From Utricularia gibba (Eukaryota > Streptophyta > Magnoliopsida > Lamiales > Lentibulariaceae): a DNA stretch of 27,282 bases. The stretch covers positions 1 to 27,282 of the forward strand of contig NEEC01000215.1 of assembly GCA_002189035.1 (NCBI GenBank), given 5' to 3'. Under the pieces are notes generated by a model. It searched no databases, was not told the DNA's origin, and saw only the letters and a list, made by a program, of their open reading frames with translations. The translations under genes were made by a program, and so were the position numbers. Shown here one piece after another: positions 1 through 10,087 of the stretch. Positions within the stretch are counted from its first letter, which is position 1, and the number at the start of each line of letters is the position of its first letter.

Positions 1-503
1 TTATTTTAAATCTTAATTAGCGTTCCACCGTTAGGAGCAATTTAGAACGTGTATACATTACAATGCCATGCCACACGGGCGTGGTTTACGCAAACCCACG
101 CCCGTGTGCCCTTGCAATGTAAACACGCTCCACATTGCTCCTAAGGATCGAGCGTTAACACAAGTTTCAAGTAAACCATCTCCACTCGATCCGAATCATG
201 TCTAAAGACCGAAAGCCAATAAAAATATTAAAATAAAAAATATACGCTCGATCCGCATCATATCTTAGAATCGAATGCAAATAGAATCGTTCAAATAAAA
301 AATATACACTCGATTGGAATCTTAACCAAGGATCGAATGCTAATTAAAATGATTAAATAAAAAATGCACACTCCATCCAAAGTATAACTAAGGTCGAATG
401 CTAATAAAATTAAAAACTAAGAAACTTTCACATGTAGTATATGCTTTAATAACTAACGTATTTACATTATTTATATTTTAATAAACATATATCACATGAT
501 TAT
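1..503. repeat. Foldback, partial (copy 1)
   Basis: The inner end of the left arm, the central hairpin (72-108) and the whole right arm. The outer left arm lies outside the window. Confidence 0.88.
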
Positions 504-777
504 AAAAATATTTTTTTGTCATTGTAGAAAGCTCATCACGCCACGCACACACCACCTGGAGAGGTTTCAACAGCTGTTATGAACTCACAACCCCTTGCTC
601 AGCAGATTCAGTAAAATTCTCTAACACTTGGGCTTCCAACGGATCATATCCCATATTCATTCATACGAAATTGTGCAAGAATAATGTGACTTTGAGTTTG
701 AACTAGATAGTAGGACGCTGATCGAAGAATGGCCATCGAGTCTCTAAAATTGGCCGTCCTCGCTCAACAAATGTGGG

Positions 778-1633
778 GTGCACGTGACATCCCAATTTCA
801 ACAAATGCATCATGATTTTCGTCGAGTGGGCCATGAGCCCGTCCGAACCCGGGGCCCGGGCCAAGGGCCCCTCGAGAGCGCCCGCCTCAATACGAGGAGG
901 TGTTCCTTCAAAAACCATATACGCGTCTCGTCACAACCCAACGTTAATAAATGCATCACTTTTTTTGGCGCGCTACTGCTGACTTTGGGCCTGAGTTCGG
1001 CACGACTCCGGCTCGATCAGGGTGCCCCACCGAGAGCTCCTCCTTAAGTATAAAGTGTGTTGTTGAAAAAAACCGTGTGCGGTTCTCGTGACATCCTAAC
1101 TTCAACAAATGCATCACGATTTTCGTCGAGTCGGACGGGACCGGGCTCCCGGGGCTCCGGACGAGGCGCAGCGCCCGCTCCCCTCCCCAAAACTAGAAGG
1201 TGTTCCATGGAAAACCATTTAGGCGGCTCGTGACAACCCAAAGTTAATAAATGCATCACTTTCTTTGCCGGGCTACAATGACTTTACGCTCGAGCCTGGT
1301 ACGACGTATGGGAAGATTCGAGTGCCCCCGAGAGCGTCTCCACAAGTATAAAGCGTGTTGTTGAAAAAACCGTGTTGGGTGCACGTGACATCCTAATTTC
1401 AACAAATGTGTCACGATTTTCGCCGAGTGGGACCAGAGTGGGCTCATCAGCCAGACCGAACCCGGGGCCAAGCCAAGGGCCCTCGAGAGCGCCCCCACAA
1501 AACTAGATGGTGTTCCACGAAAAAAAATTAGGCGGCTCGTGATAACCCAACGCTAAGAATGCATCCCTTTTTTCGCCGGGCTAAAACTGACTTTGGGCTC
1601 ATGCCCGGCGCGACCCCAGCCCGTGTGCATACG
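778..1633 (+). repeat. GC-rich nested-repeat block (copy 1)
   Basis: Modules A1, B1, A2, B2, A3 and B3 start near 784, 930, 1088, 1230, 1385 and 1539. Several G/C runs are shortened relative to inner copies. Confidence 0.9.
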
Positions 1634-1924
1634 CAGCAGCACCACGAGGCCACATGGGCTTGGTTAATGCCGCGTGCTCGAGCAGCAGCCACAAGGCCAT
1701 ACGGCCGTGGAAAAAAAGAAAAACAACCATAAAATACAATAAGCCAAAAATAAAAATAAAATTGATAAACCCTTGGTTCGGTTCGGGCCCAATCAAAACC
1801 CGTAGGGTTTAACCCGTTCGGGTTGAACAGAAAGACAACCCCATGGGTCATGCAAACTGTAATACCCAGAATTTCATCGGGTTGGGTCCGAACCTGAATG
1901 GATCCAACCCAGGCCCATCTCTAA

Positions 1925-2823
1925 TCATAATCATATGATATAGGTTTATTAAATTATAAATAATTGAAATACATTATTTATTAAACCGTAGGATAACTGT
2001 GAAAGCTTCTTTGACTTAATTATTACCATTTGATCCTCAGTTGTACTTTGGATGGAGTGTGTATTTTTACTTTAGTCAATTTAATTAGCATTCGATCCTT
2101 GGTTATGATTCAGATCATATTTGCTATTTTTTTACTTTAAATATTTTTATTATCATTCGATCCTTAAGTATAATGCGGATCGAGCGCGTATTTTTTTTTA
2201 ATATTTTTTATTAGCATTCGAACGTTAGGTATGCTGCGGATCGAGCGTATATTTTTCACTCTCATATTTTTATTAGCCTTAGATCCTTAGGTATACTTTG
2301 GATCGAGTGCATATTCATTTATTTTAAATCTTAATTAGCGTTCCACCGTTAGGAGCAATTTAGAACGTGTATACATTACAATGCCATGCCACACGGGCGT
2401 GGTTTACGCACAACCCACGCCCGTGTGCCCTTGCAATGTAAACACGCTCCACATTGCTCCTAAGGATCGAGCGTTAACACAAGTTTCAAGTAAACCATCT
2501 CCACTCGATCCGAATCATGTCTAAAGACCGAAAGCCAATAAAAATATTAAAATAAAAAATATACGCTCGATCCGCATCATATCTTAGAATCGAATGCAAA
2601 TAGAATCGTTCAAATAAAAAATATACACTCGATTGGAATCTTAACCAAGGATCGAATGCTAATTAAAATGATTAAAATAAAAATGCACACTCCATCCAAA
2701 GTATAACTAAGGGTCGAATGCTAATAAAATTAAAAACTAAGAAACTTTCACATGTAGTATATGCTTTAATAACTAACGTATTTACATTATTTATATTTTA
2801 ATAAACATATATCACATGATTAT
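1925..2823. repeat. Foldback, ~900-bp imperfect palindrome (copy 2)
   Basis: The outer left edge reads TAATCATATGATATAGG-like and the outer right edge TATATCACATGATTAT, which pair with few mismatches. Subunit L3 of the left arm is shortened near 2190-2205. Confidence 0.9.
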
Positions 2824-3097
2824 AAAAATATTTTTTTTGTCATTGTAGAAAGCTCATCACGCCACGCACACCACCTGGAGAGGTTTCAACAGCTGTTATG
2901 AACTCACAACCCCTTGCTCAGCAGATTCAGTAAAATTCTCTAACACTTGGGCTTCCAACGGATCATATCCCATATTCATTCATACGAAATTGTGCAAGAA
3001 TAATGTGACTTTGAGTTTGAACTAGATAGTAGGACGCTGATCGAAGAATGGCCCATCGAGTCTCTAAAATTGGCCGTCCTCGCTCAACAAATGTGGG

Positions 3098-3957
3098 GTG
3101 CACGTGACATCCCAATTTCAACAAATGCATCATGATTTTCGTCGAGTGGGCCCATGAGCCCGTCCGAACCCGGGGCCCGGGCCAAGGGCCCTCGAGAGCG
3201 CCCGCCTCAATACGAGGAGGTGTTCCTTCAAAAACCATATACGCGTCTCGTCACAACCCAACGTTAATAAATGCATCACTTTTTTTGGCGCGCTACTGCT
3301 GACTTTGGGCCTGAGTTCGGCACGACCTCCGGCTCGATCAGGGTGCCCCCCGAGAGCTCCTCCTTAAGTATAAAGTGTGTTGTTGAAAAAAACGTGTGCG
3401 GTTCTCGTGACATCCTAACTTCAACAAATGCATCACGATTTTCGTCGAGTCGGACGGGACCGGGCTCCCGGGGCCCGGACGAGGCGCAGCGCCCGCTCCC
3501 CTCCCCCCAAAACTAGAAGGTGTTCCATGGAAAACCATTTAGGCGGCTCGTGACAACCCAAAGTTAATAAATGCATCACTTTCTTTGCCGGGCTACAATG
3601 ACTTTACGCTCGAGCCTGGTACGACGTATGGGAAGATTCGAGTGCCCCCGAGAGCGTCTCCACAAGTATAAAGCGTGTTGTTGAAAAAACCGTGTTGGGT
3701 GCACGTGACATCCTAATTTCAACAAATGTGTCACGATTTTCGCCGAGTGGGACCAGAGTGGGCTCATCAGCCAGACCGAACCCGGGGCCCAAGCCAAGGG
3801 CCCCTCGAGAGCGCCCCCCACAAAACTAGATGGTGTTCCACGAAAAAAAATTAGGCGGCTCGTGATAACCCAACGCTAAGAAATGCATCCCTTTTTTCGC
3901 CGGGCTAAAACTGACTTTGGGCTCATGCCCGGCGCGACCCCAGCCCGTGTGCATACG
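3098..3957 (+). repeat. GC-rich nested-repeat block (copy 2)
   Basis: Same six modules. The C-run after CCAAGGG near 3187 is one base short, and one C is missing after the A-run near 3391. Confidence 0.91.
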
Positions 3958-4250
3958 CAGCAGCACCACGAGGCCACATGGGCTTGGTTAATGCCCGCGT
4001 GCTCGAGCAGCAGCCACAAGGCCATACGGCCGTGGAAAAAAAGAAAAACAACCATAAAATACAATAAGCCAAAAATAAAAAATAAAATTGATAAACCCTT
4101 GGTTCGGTTCGGGCCCAATCAAAACCCGTAGGGTTTAACCCGTTCGGGTTGAACAGAAAGACAACCCCATGGGTCATGCAAACTGTAATACCCAGAATTT
4201 CATCGGGTTGGGTCCGAACCTGAATGGATCCAACCCAGGCCCATCTCTAA

Positions 4251-5152
4251 TCATAATCATATGATATAGGTTTATTAAATTATAAATAATTGAAATACAT
4301 TATTTATTAAACCGTAGGATAACTGTGAAAGCTTCTTTGACTTAATTATTACCATTTGATCCTCAGTTGTACTTTGGATGGAGTGTGTATTTTTACTTTA
4401 GTCAATTTAATTAGCATTCGATCCTTGGTTATGATTCAGATCATATTTGCTATTTTTTTACTTTAAATATTTTTATTATCATTCGATCCTTAAGTATAAT
4501 GCGGATCGAGCGCGTATTTTTTATTTTAATATTTTTTATTAGCATTCGAACGTTAGGTATGCTGCGGATCGAGCGTATATTTTTCACTCTCATATTTTTA
4601 TTAGCCTTAGATCCTTAGGTATACTTTGGATCGAGTGCATATTCATTTATTTTAAATCTTAATTAGCGTTCCACCGTTAGGAGCAATTTAGAACGTGTAT
4701 ACATTACAATGCCATGCCACACGGGCGTGGTTTACGCACAACCCACGCCCGTGTGCCCTTGCAATGTAAACACGCTCCACATTGCTCCTAAGGATCGAGC
4801 GTTAACACAAGTTTCAAGTAAACCATCTCCACTCGATCCGAATCATGTCTAAAGACCGAAAGCCAATAAAAATATTAAAATAAAAAAATATACGCTCGAT
4901 CCGCATCATATCTTAGAATCGAATGCAAATAGAATCGTTCAATAAAAAAATATACACTCGATTGGAATCTTAACCAAGGATCGAATGCTAATTAAAATGA
5001 TTAAAATAAAAATGCACACTCCATCCAAAGTATAACTAAGGGTCGAATGCTAATAAAATTAAAAACTAAGAAACTTTCACATGTAGTATATGCTTTAATA
5101 ACTAACGTATTTACATTATTTATATTTTAATAAACATATATCACATGATTAT
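4251..5152. repeat. Foldback, ~900-bp imperfect palindrome (copy 3)
   Basis: Same arms and centre as the reference copy. A-run length changes near 4882 and 4945 lie in the right arm. Confidence 0.9.
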
Positions 5153-5427
5153 AAAAATATTTTTTTTGTCATTGTAGAAAGCTCATCACGCCACGCACAC
5201 CACCCTGGAGAGGTTTCAACAGCTGTTATGAACTCACAACCCCTTGCTCAGCAGATTCAGTAAAATTCTCTAACACTTGGGCTTCCAACGGATCATATCC
5301 CATATTCATTCATACGAAATTGTGCAAGAATAATGTGACTTTGAGTTTGAACTAGATAGTAGGACGCTGATCGAAGAATGGCCCATCGAGTCTCTAAAAT
5401 TGGCCGTCCTCGCTCAACAAATGTGGG

Positions 5428-6291
5428 GTGCACGTGACATCCCAATTTCAACAAATGCATCATGATTTTCGTCGAGTGGGCCCATGAGCCCGTCCGAACC
5501 CGGGGCCCGGGCCAAGGGCCCCTCGAGAGCGCCCGCCTCAATACGAGGAGGTGTTCCTTCAAAAACCATATACGCGTCTCGTCACAACCCAACGTTAATA
5601 AATGCATCACTTTTTTTGGCGCGCTACTGCTGACTTTGGGCCTGAGTTCGGCACGACCTCCGGCTCGATCAGGGTGCCCCCCGAGAGCTCCTCCTTAAGT
5701 ATAAAGTGTGTTGTTGAAAAAAACCGTGTGCGGTTCTCGTGACATCCTAACTTCAACAAATGCATCACGATTTTCGTCGAGTCGGACGGGACCGGGCTCC
5801 CGGGGCCCGGACGAGGCGCAGCGCCCGCTCCCTCCCCCCCAAAACTAGAAGGTGTTCCATGGAAAACCATTTAGGCGGCTCGTGACAACCCAAAGTTAAT
5901 AAATGCATCACTTTCTTTGCCGGGCTACAATGACTTTACGCTCGAGCCTGGTACGACGTATGGGAAGATTCGAGTGCCCCCCGAGAGCGTCTCCACAAGT
6001 ATAAAGCGTGTTGTTGAAAAAACCGTGTTGGGTGCACGTGACATCCTAATTTCAACAAATGTGTCACGATTTTCGCCGAGTGGGACCAGAGTGGGCTCAT
6101 CAGCCAGACCGAACCCGGGGCCCAAGCCAAGGGCCCCTCGAGAGCGCCCCCCACAAAACTAGATGGTGTTCCACGAAAAAAAATTAGGCGGCTCGTGATA
6201 ACCCAACGCTAAGAAATGCATCCCTTTTTTCGCCGGGCTAAAACTGACTTTGGGCTCATGCCCGGCGCGACCCCCAGCCCGTGTGCATACG
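5428..6291 (+). repeat. GC-rich nested-repeat block (copy 3)
   Basis: Same six modules. It carries the CTCCCTCC variant near 5828. Confidence 0.92.
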
Positions 6292-6583
6292 CAGCAGCAC
6301 CACGAGGCCACATGGGCTTGGTTAATGCCCGCGTGCTCGAGCAGCAGCCACAAGGCCATACGGCCGTGGAAAAAAAGAAAAACAACCATAAAATACAATA
6401 AGCCAAAAATAAAAATAAAATTGATAAACCCTTGGTTCGGTTCGGGCCCAATCAAAACCCGTAGGGTTTAACCCGTTCGGGTTGAACAGAAAGACAACCC
6501 CATGGGTCATGCAAACTGTAATACCCAGAATTTCATCGGGTTGGGTCCGAACCTGAATGGATCCAACCCAGGCCCATCTCTAA

Positions 6584-7484
6584 TCATAATCATATGATAT
6601 AGGTTTATTAAATTATAAATAATTGAAATACATTATTTATTAAACCGTAGGATAACTGTGAAAGCTTCTTTGACTTAATTATTACCATTTGATCCTCAGT
6701 TGTACTTTGGATGGAGTGTGTATTTTTACTTTAGTCAATTTAATTAGCATTCGATCCTTGGTTATGATTCAGATCATATTTGCTATTTTTTTACTTTAAA
6801 TATTTTTATTATCATTCGATCCTTAAGTATAATGCGGATCGAGCGCGTATTTTTTATTTTAATATTTTTTATTAGCATTCGAACGTTAGGTATGCTGCGG
6901 ATCGAGCGTATATTTTTCACTCTCATATTTTTATTAGCCTTAGATCCTTAGGTATACTTTGGATCGAGTGCATATTCATTTATTTTAAATCTTAATTAGC
7001 GTTCCACCGTTAGGAGCAATTTAGAACGTGTATACATTACAATGCCATGCCACACGGGCGTGGTTTACGCACAACCCACGCCCGTGTGCCCTTGCAATGT
7101 AAACACGCTCCACATTGCTCCTAAGGATCGAGCGTTAACACAAGTTTCAAGTAAACCATCTCCACTCGATCCGAATCATGTCTAAAGACCGAAAGCCAAT
7201 AAAAATATTAAAATAAAAAATATACGCTCGATCCGCATCATATCTTAGAATCGAATGCAAATAGAATCGTTCAAATAAAAAATATACACTCGATTGGAAT
7301 CTTAACCAAGGATCGAATGCTAATTAAAATGATTAAAATAAAAATGCACACTCCATCCAAAGTATAACTAAGGGTCGAATGCTAATAAAATTAAAAACTA
7401 AGAAACTTTCACATGTAGTATATGCTTTAATAACTAACGTATTTACATTATTTATATTTTAATAAACATATATCACATGATTAT
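6584..7484. repeat. Foldback, ~900-bp imperfect palindrome (copy 4)
   Basis: Consensus-like, with the central hairpin at 7051-7088. Confidence 0.9.
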
Positions 7485-7758
7485 AAAAATATTTTTTTGT
7501 CATTGTAGAAAGCTCATCACGCCACGCACACCACCCTGGAGAGGTTTCAACAGCTGTTATGAACTCACAACCCCTTGCTCAGCAGATTCAGTAAAATTCT
7601 CTAACACTTGGGCTTCCAACGGATCATATCCCATATTCATTCATACGAAATTGTGCAAGAATAATGTGACTTTGAGTTTGAACTAGATAGTAGGACGCTG
7701 ATCGAAGAATGGCCCATCGAGTCTCTAAAATTGGCCGTCCTCGCTCAACAAATGTGGG

Positions 7759-8619
7759 GTGCACGTGACATCCCAATTTCAACAAATGCATCATGATTTT
7801 CGTCGAGTGGGCCCATGAGCCCGTCCGAACCCGGGGCCCGGGCCAAGGGCCCCTCGAGAGCGCCCGCCTCAATACGAGGAGGTGTTCCTTCAAAAACCAT
7901 ATACGCGTCTCGTCACAACCCAACGTTAATAAATGCATCACTTTTTTTGGCGCGCTACTGCTGACTTTGGGCCTGAGTTCGGCACGACCTCCGGCTCGAT
8001 CAGGGTGCCCCCGAGAGCTCCTCCTTAAGTATAAAGTGTGTTGTTGAAAAAAACGTGTGCGGTTCTCGTGACATCCTAACTTCAACAAATGCATCACGAT
8101 TTTCGTCGAGTCGGACGGGACCGGGCTCCCGGGGCCCGGACGAGGCGCAGCGCCCGCTCCCCTCCCCCCAAAACTAGAAGGTGTTCCATGGAAAACCATT
8201 TAGGCGGCTCGTGACAACCCAAAGTTAATAAATGCATCACTTTCTTTGCCGGGCTACAATGACTTTACGCTCGAGCCTGGTACGACGTATGGGAAGATTC
8301 GAGTGCCCCCCGAGAGCGTCTCCACAAGTATAAAGCGTGTTGTTGAAAAAACCGTGTTGGGTGCACGTGACATCCTAATTTCAACAAATGTGTCACGATT
8401 TTCGCCGAGTGGGACCAGAGTGGGCTCATCAGCCAGACCGAACCCGGGGCCCAAGCCAAGGGCCCCTCGAGAGCGCCCCCACAAAACTAGATGGTGTTCC
8501 ACGAAAAAAAATTAGGCGGCTCGTGATAACCCAACGCTAAGAAATGCATCCCTTTTTTCGCCGGGCTAAAACTGACTTTGGGCTCATGCCCGGCGCGACC
8601 CCCAGCCCGTGTGCATACG
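7759..8619 (+). repeat. GC-rich nested-repeat block (copy 4)
   Basis: Same six modules. Run-length changes near 7989 and 8053 fuse minus-strand frames into a longer spurious one. Confidence 0.92.
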
Positions 8620-9014
8620 CAGCAGCACCACGAGGCCACATGGGCTTGGTTAATGCCCGCGTGCTCGAGCAGCAGCCACAAGGCCATACGGCCGTGGAAA
8701 AAAAGAAAAACAACCATAAAATACAATAAGCCAAAAATAAAAAATAAAATTGATAAACCCTTGGTTCGGTTCGGGCCCAATCAAAACCCGTAGGGTTTAA
8801 CCCGTTCGGGTTGAACAGAAAGACAACCCCATGGGTCATGCAAACTGTAATACCCAGAATTTCATCGGGTTGGGTCCGAACCTGAATGGATCCAACCCAG
8901 GCCCATCTCTAATCATAATCATATGATATAGGTTTATTAAATTATAAATAATTGAAATACATTATTTATTAAACCGTAGGATAACTGTGAAAGCTTCTTT
9001 GACTTAATTATTAC

Positions 9015-9379
9015 CATTTGATCCTCAGTTGTACTTTGGATGGAGTGTGTATTTTTACTTTAGTCAATTTAATTAGCATTCGATCCTTGGTTATGATTCA
9101 GATCATATTTGCTATTTTTTTACTTTAAATATTTTTATTATCATTCGATCCTTAAGTATAATGCGGATCGAGCGCGTATTTTTTATTTTAATATTTTTTA
9201 TTAGCATTCGAACGTTAGGTATGCTGCGGATCGAGCGTATATTTTTCACTCTCATATTTTTATTAGCCTTAGATCCTTAGGTATACTTTGGATCGAGTGC
9301 ATATTCATTTATTTTAAATCTTAATTAGCGTTCCACCGTTAGGAGCAATTTAGAACGTGTATACATTACAATGCCATGC
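9015..9379 (+). repeat. Left-arm 62-bp subunits L1-L6 (reference copy)
   Basis: Six diverged direct repeats. Most begin CATTCGATCCTTAGGTAT or close variants, carry GGATCGAGCG-like sequence about 20 bp in, and end in an AT-rich stretch finishing with ATTAG. L1 (9015) reads CATTTGATCCTCAG and L6 (9329) reads CGTTCCACCGTTAGG, so the two ends of the series are the most diverged. L2-L5 carry the clearest dyad of TCGATCC and GGATCGA half-sites. Confidence 0.9.
9145..9171. repeat. Dyad TCGATCC-N13-GGATCGA inside subunit L3
   Basis: Two perfect 7-bp inverted half-sites with a 13-nt spacer, giving centre-to-centre spacing of 20 bp, about two helical turns. Less perfect versions lie at the same place in most other 62-bp subunits of both arms. 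It could be a protein-binding dyad or simply a relic of how the subunit arose. No binding protein can be inferred from sequence alone. Confidence 0.75.
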
Positions 9380-9417
9380 CACACGGGCGTGGTTTACGCA
9401 CAACCCACGCCCGTGTG
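9380..9417. repeat. Central GC-rich hairpin of the foldback (reference copy)
   Basis: Arms CACACGGGCGTGG (9380-9392) and CCACGCCCGTGTG (9405-9417) are perfect reverse complements, with a 12-nt loop between them. The hairpin sits exactly at the symmetry axis of the foldback and is GC-rich inside AT-rich arms. It occurs unchanged at 2390-2427, 4718-4755, 7051-7088, 11710-11747, 14042-14079, 16376-16413, 18708-18745, 21038-21075, 23370-23407 and 25698-25735. At 72-108 the stem is intact and only the loop is changed. Confidence 0.95.
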
Positions 9418-9449
9418 CCCTTGCAATGTAAACACGCTCCACATTGCTC

Positions 9450-9735
9450 CTAAGGATCGAGCGTTAACACAAGTTTCAAGTAAACCATCTCCACTCGATC
9501 CGAATCATGTCTAAAGACCGAAAGCCAATAAAAATATTAAAATAAAAAATATACGCTCGATCCGCATCATATCTTAGAATCGAATGCAAATAGAATCGTT
9601 CAAATAAAAAATATACACTCGATTGGAATCTTAACCAAGGATCGAATGCTAATTAAAATGATTAAAATAAAAATGCACACTCCATCCAAAGTATAACTAA
9701 GGGTCGAATGCTAATAAAATTAAAAACTAAGAAAC
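9450..9735 (-). repeat. Right-arm 62-bp subunits, inverted (reference copy)
   Basis: Five direct repeats in the opposite orientation to the left arm. They are recognised by CTCGATCC-like sequence followed about 20 bp later by GGATCGAATGCTAAT-like sequence and then an A-rich run. Boundaries fall at 9463, 9524, 9586, 9648 and 9710. One subunit fewer than the left arm accounts for the length difference between the arms. Confidence 0.9.
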
Positions 9736-9813
9736 TTTCACATGTAGTATATGCTTTAATAACTAACGTATTTACATTATTTATATTTTAATAAACATAT
9801 ATCACATGATTAT

Positions 9814-10087
9814 AAAAATATTTTTTTTGTCATTGTAGAAAGCTCATCACGCCACGCACACCACCCTGGAGAGGTTTCAACAGCTGTTATGAACTCACAA
9901 CCCTTGCTCAGCAGATTCAGTAAAATTCTCTAACACTTGGGCTTCCAACGGATCATATCCCATATTCATTCATACGAAATTGTGCAAGAATAATGTGACT
10001 TTGAGTTTGAACTAGATAGTAGGACGCTGATCGAAGAATGGCCCATCGAGTCTCTAAAATTGGCCGTCCTCGCTCAACAAATGTGGG
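9814..10087. other. Spacer 1: 274 bp of single-copy appearance (reference copy)
   Basis: The sequence between the foldback and the GC-rich block shows no internal repeat. It opens with a T-run and GTCATTGTAG, which looks like a polypyrimidine tract and 3' splice-acceptor AG. A stretch of ordinary base composition follows. A plus-strand frame can be read as 60-70 codons only in copy 4, where the upstream T-run is one base short, so it is not a conserved gene. Equivalent spacers precede every GC-rich block. It may be a captured fragment of other DNA, but I do not recognise it. Confidence 0.7.

Larger units (their letters stand above)
1..1924 (+). repeat. Monomer copy 1 (5'-truncated by window edge)
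   Basis: About 1.92 kb of a monomer. Most of the left foldback arm is missing. The copy holds the end of the left arm, the central hairpin (72-108), the right arm (to 503), the GC-rich block (778-1633) and the terminal CTAA (1921-1924). It departs from the consensus at many single bases. The hairpin loop is 11 rather than 12 nt. There is an extra CA at about 545-552. GGCCC runs are shortened near 731 and 830, and a CTCC replaces CCC near 1155. This copy carries the CCCCACC form of the B1 C-run near 1025-1031. The excess of private differences suggests either divergence at an array edge or poor consensus at a contig end. Confidence 0.95.
1925..4250 (+). repeat. Monomer copy 2 (complete)
   Basis: 2326 bp, the shortest complete copy. 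The foldback is 1925-2823, the central hairpin 2390-2427, the GC block 3098-3957 and the CTAA 4247-4250. Private or rare differences include a shortened T/A tract near 2190-2205 and CACCACCTGG near 2869 where later copies read CACCACCCTGG. The C-run near 3187 is one base shorter, and a single C follows the A-run near 3391. It shares the GACCCCAG four-C form near 3937 with copies 1 and 6. Confidence 0.95.
4251..6583 (+). repeat. Monomer copy 3 (complete)
   Basis: 2333 bp. The foldback is 4251-5152, the central hairpin 4718-4755, the GC block 5428-6291 and the CTAA 6580-6583. One extra A occurs in the A-run near 4882, and an A appears shifted from one run to the next near 4940-4950. The copy carries the CTCCCTCC form in module A2 near 5828, which it shares with copies 7 and 8. 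Otherwise it is close to the array consensus. Confidence 0.96.
6584..8912 (+). repeat. Monomer copy 4 (complete)
   Basis: 2329 bp. The foldback is 6584-7484, the central hairpin 7051-7088, the GC block 7759-8619 and the CTAA 8909-8912. The T-run at about 7492-7498 is one base shorter than in its neighbours. A single C follows the A-run near 8053, as in copies 2 and 11. The C-runs near 7989 and 8478 have five Cs. These length changes alone create a 191-codon minus-strand open frame here that is broken in most other copies. Confidence 0.96.
8913..9813. repeat. Foldback, ~900-bp imperfect palindrome of 62-bp subunits (copy 5, reference)
   Basis: The reverse complement of the left arm aligns to the right arm over its whole length, apart from one missing subunit. 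The outermost match is TATATCA-ATGATTAT. Next come TTTAATAAAC, ATTATTTATA and CTTTCACA, then ACTCCATCCAAAGTA, then TTAGGAGCAAT close to the centre. The left arm has six subunits, starting at 9015, 9077, 9142, 9205, 9267 and 9329 (62-65 bp apart). The right arm has five in reverse orientation, with boundaries at 9463, 9524, 9586, 9648 and 9710 (61-62 bp apart). The centre is a perfect 13-bp hairpin. The left arm is about 486 bp and the right about 415 bp, a difference of about one subunit. Structures like this are known in foldback-type elements. I see no transposase and no clear target-site duplication. Confidence 0.93.

Noticed and set aside
1528-1851. Recurrent minus-strand frames of about 80-107 codons over module B3 and spacer 2, with a hydrophobic FYFWLIVFYG-like stretch resembling a membrane segment
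   Set aside because: The hydrophobic stretch is the translation of the A-rich tract on the opposite strand. It moves between frames when the tract changes length, and both competing frames appear in different copies.
7477-7686. Plus-strand 69-codon frame across spacer 1
   Set aside because: It is open only in copy 4, where the T-run is one base shorter. In the other copies this start does not lead to the same frame.
9015-9735. Regular ~62-bp repeats as a CRISPR array
   Set aside because: There are no conserved 25-40-bp repeats with unrelated spacers. The whole 62-bp unit repeats, it inverts in the middle, and there are no cas genes.
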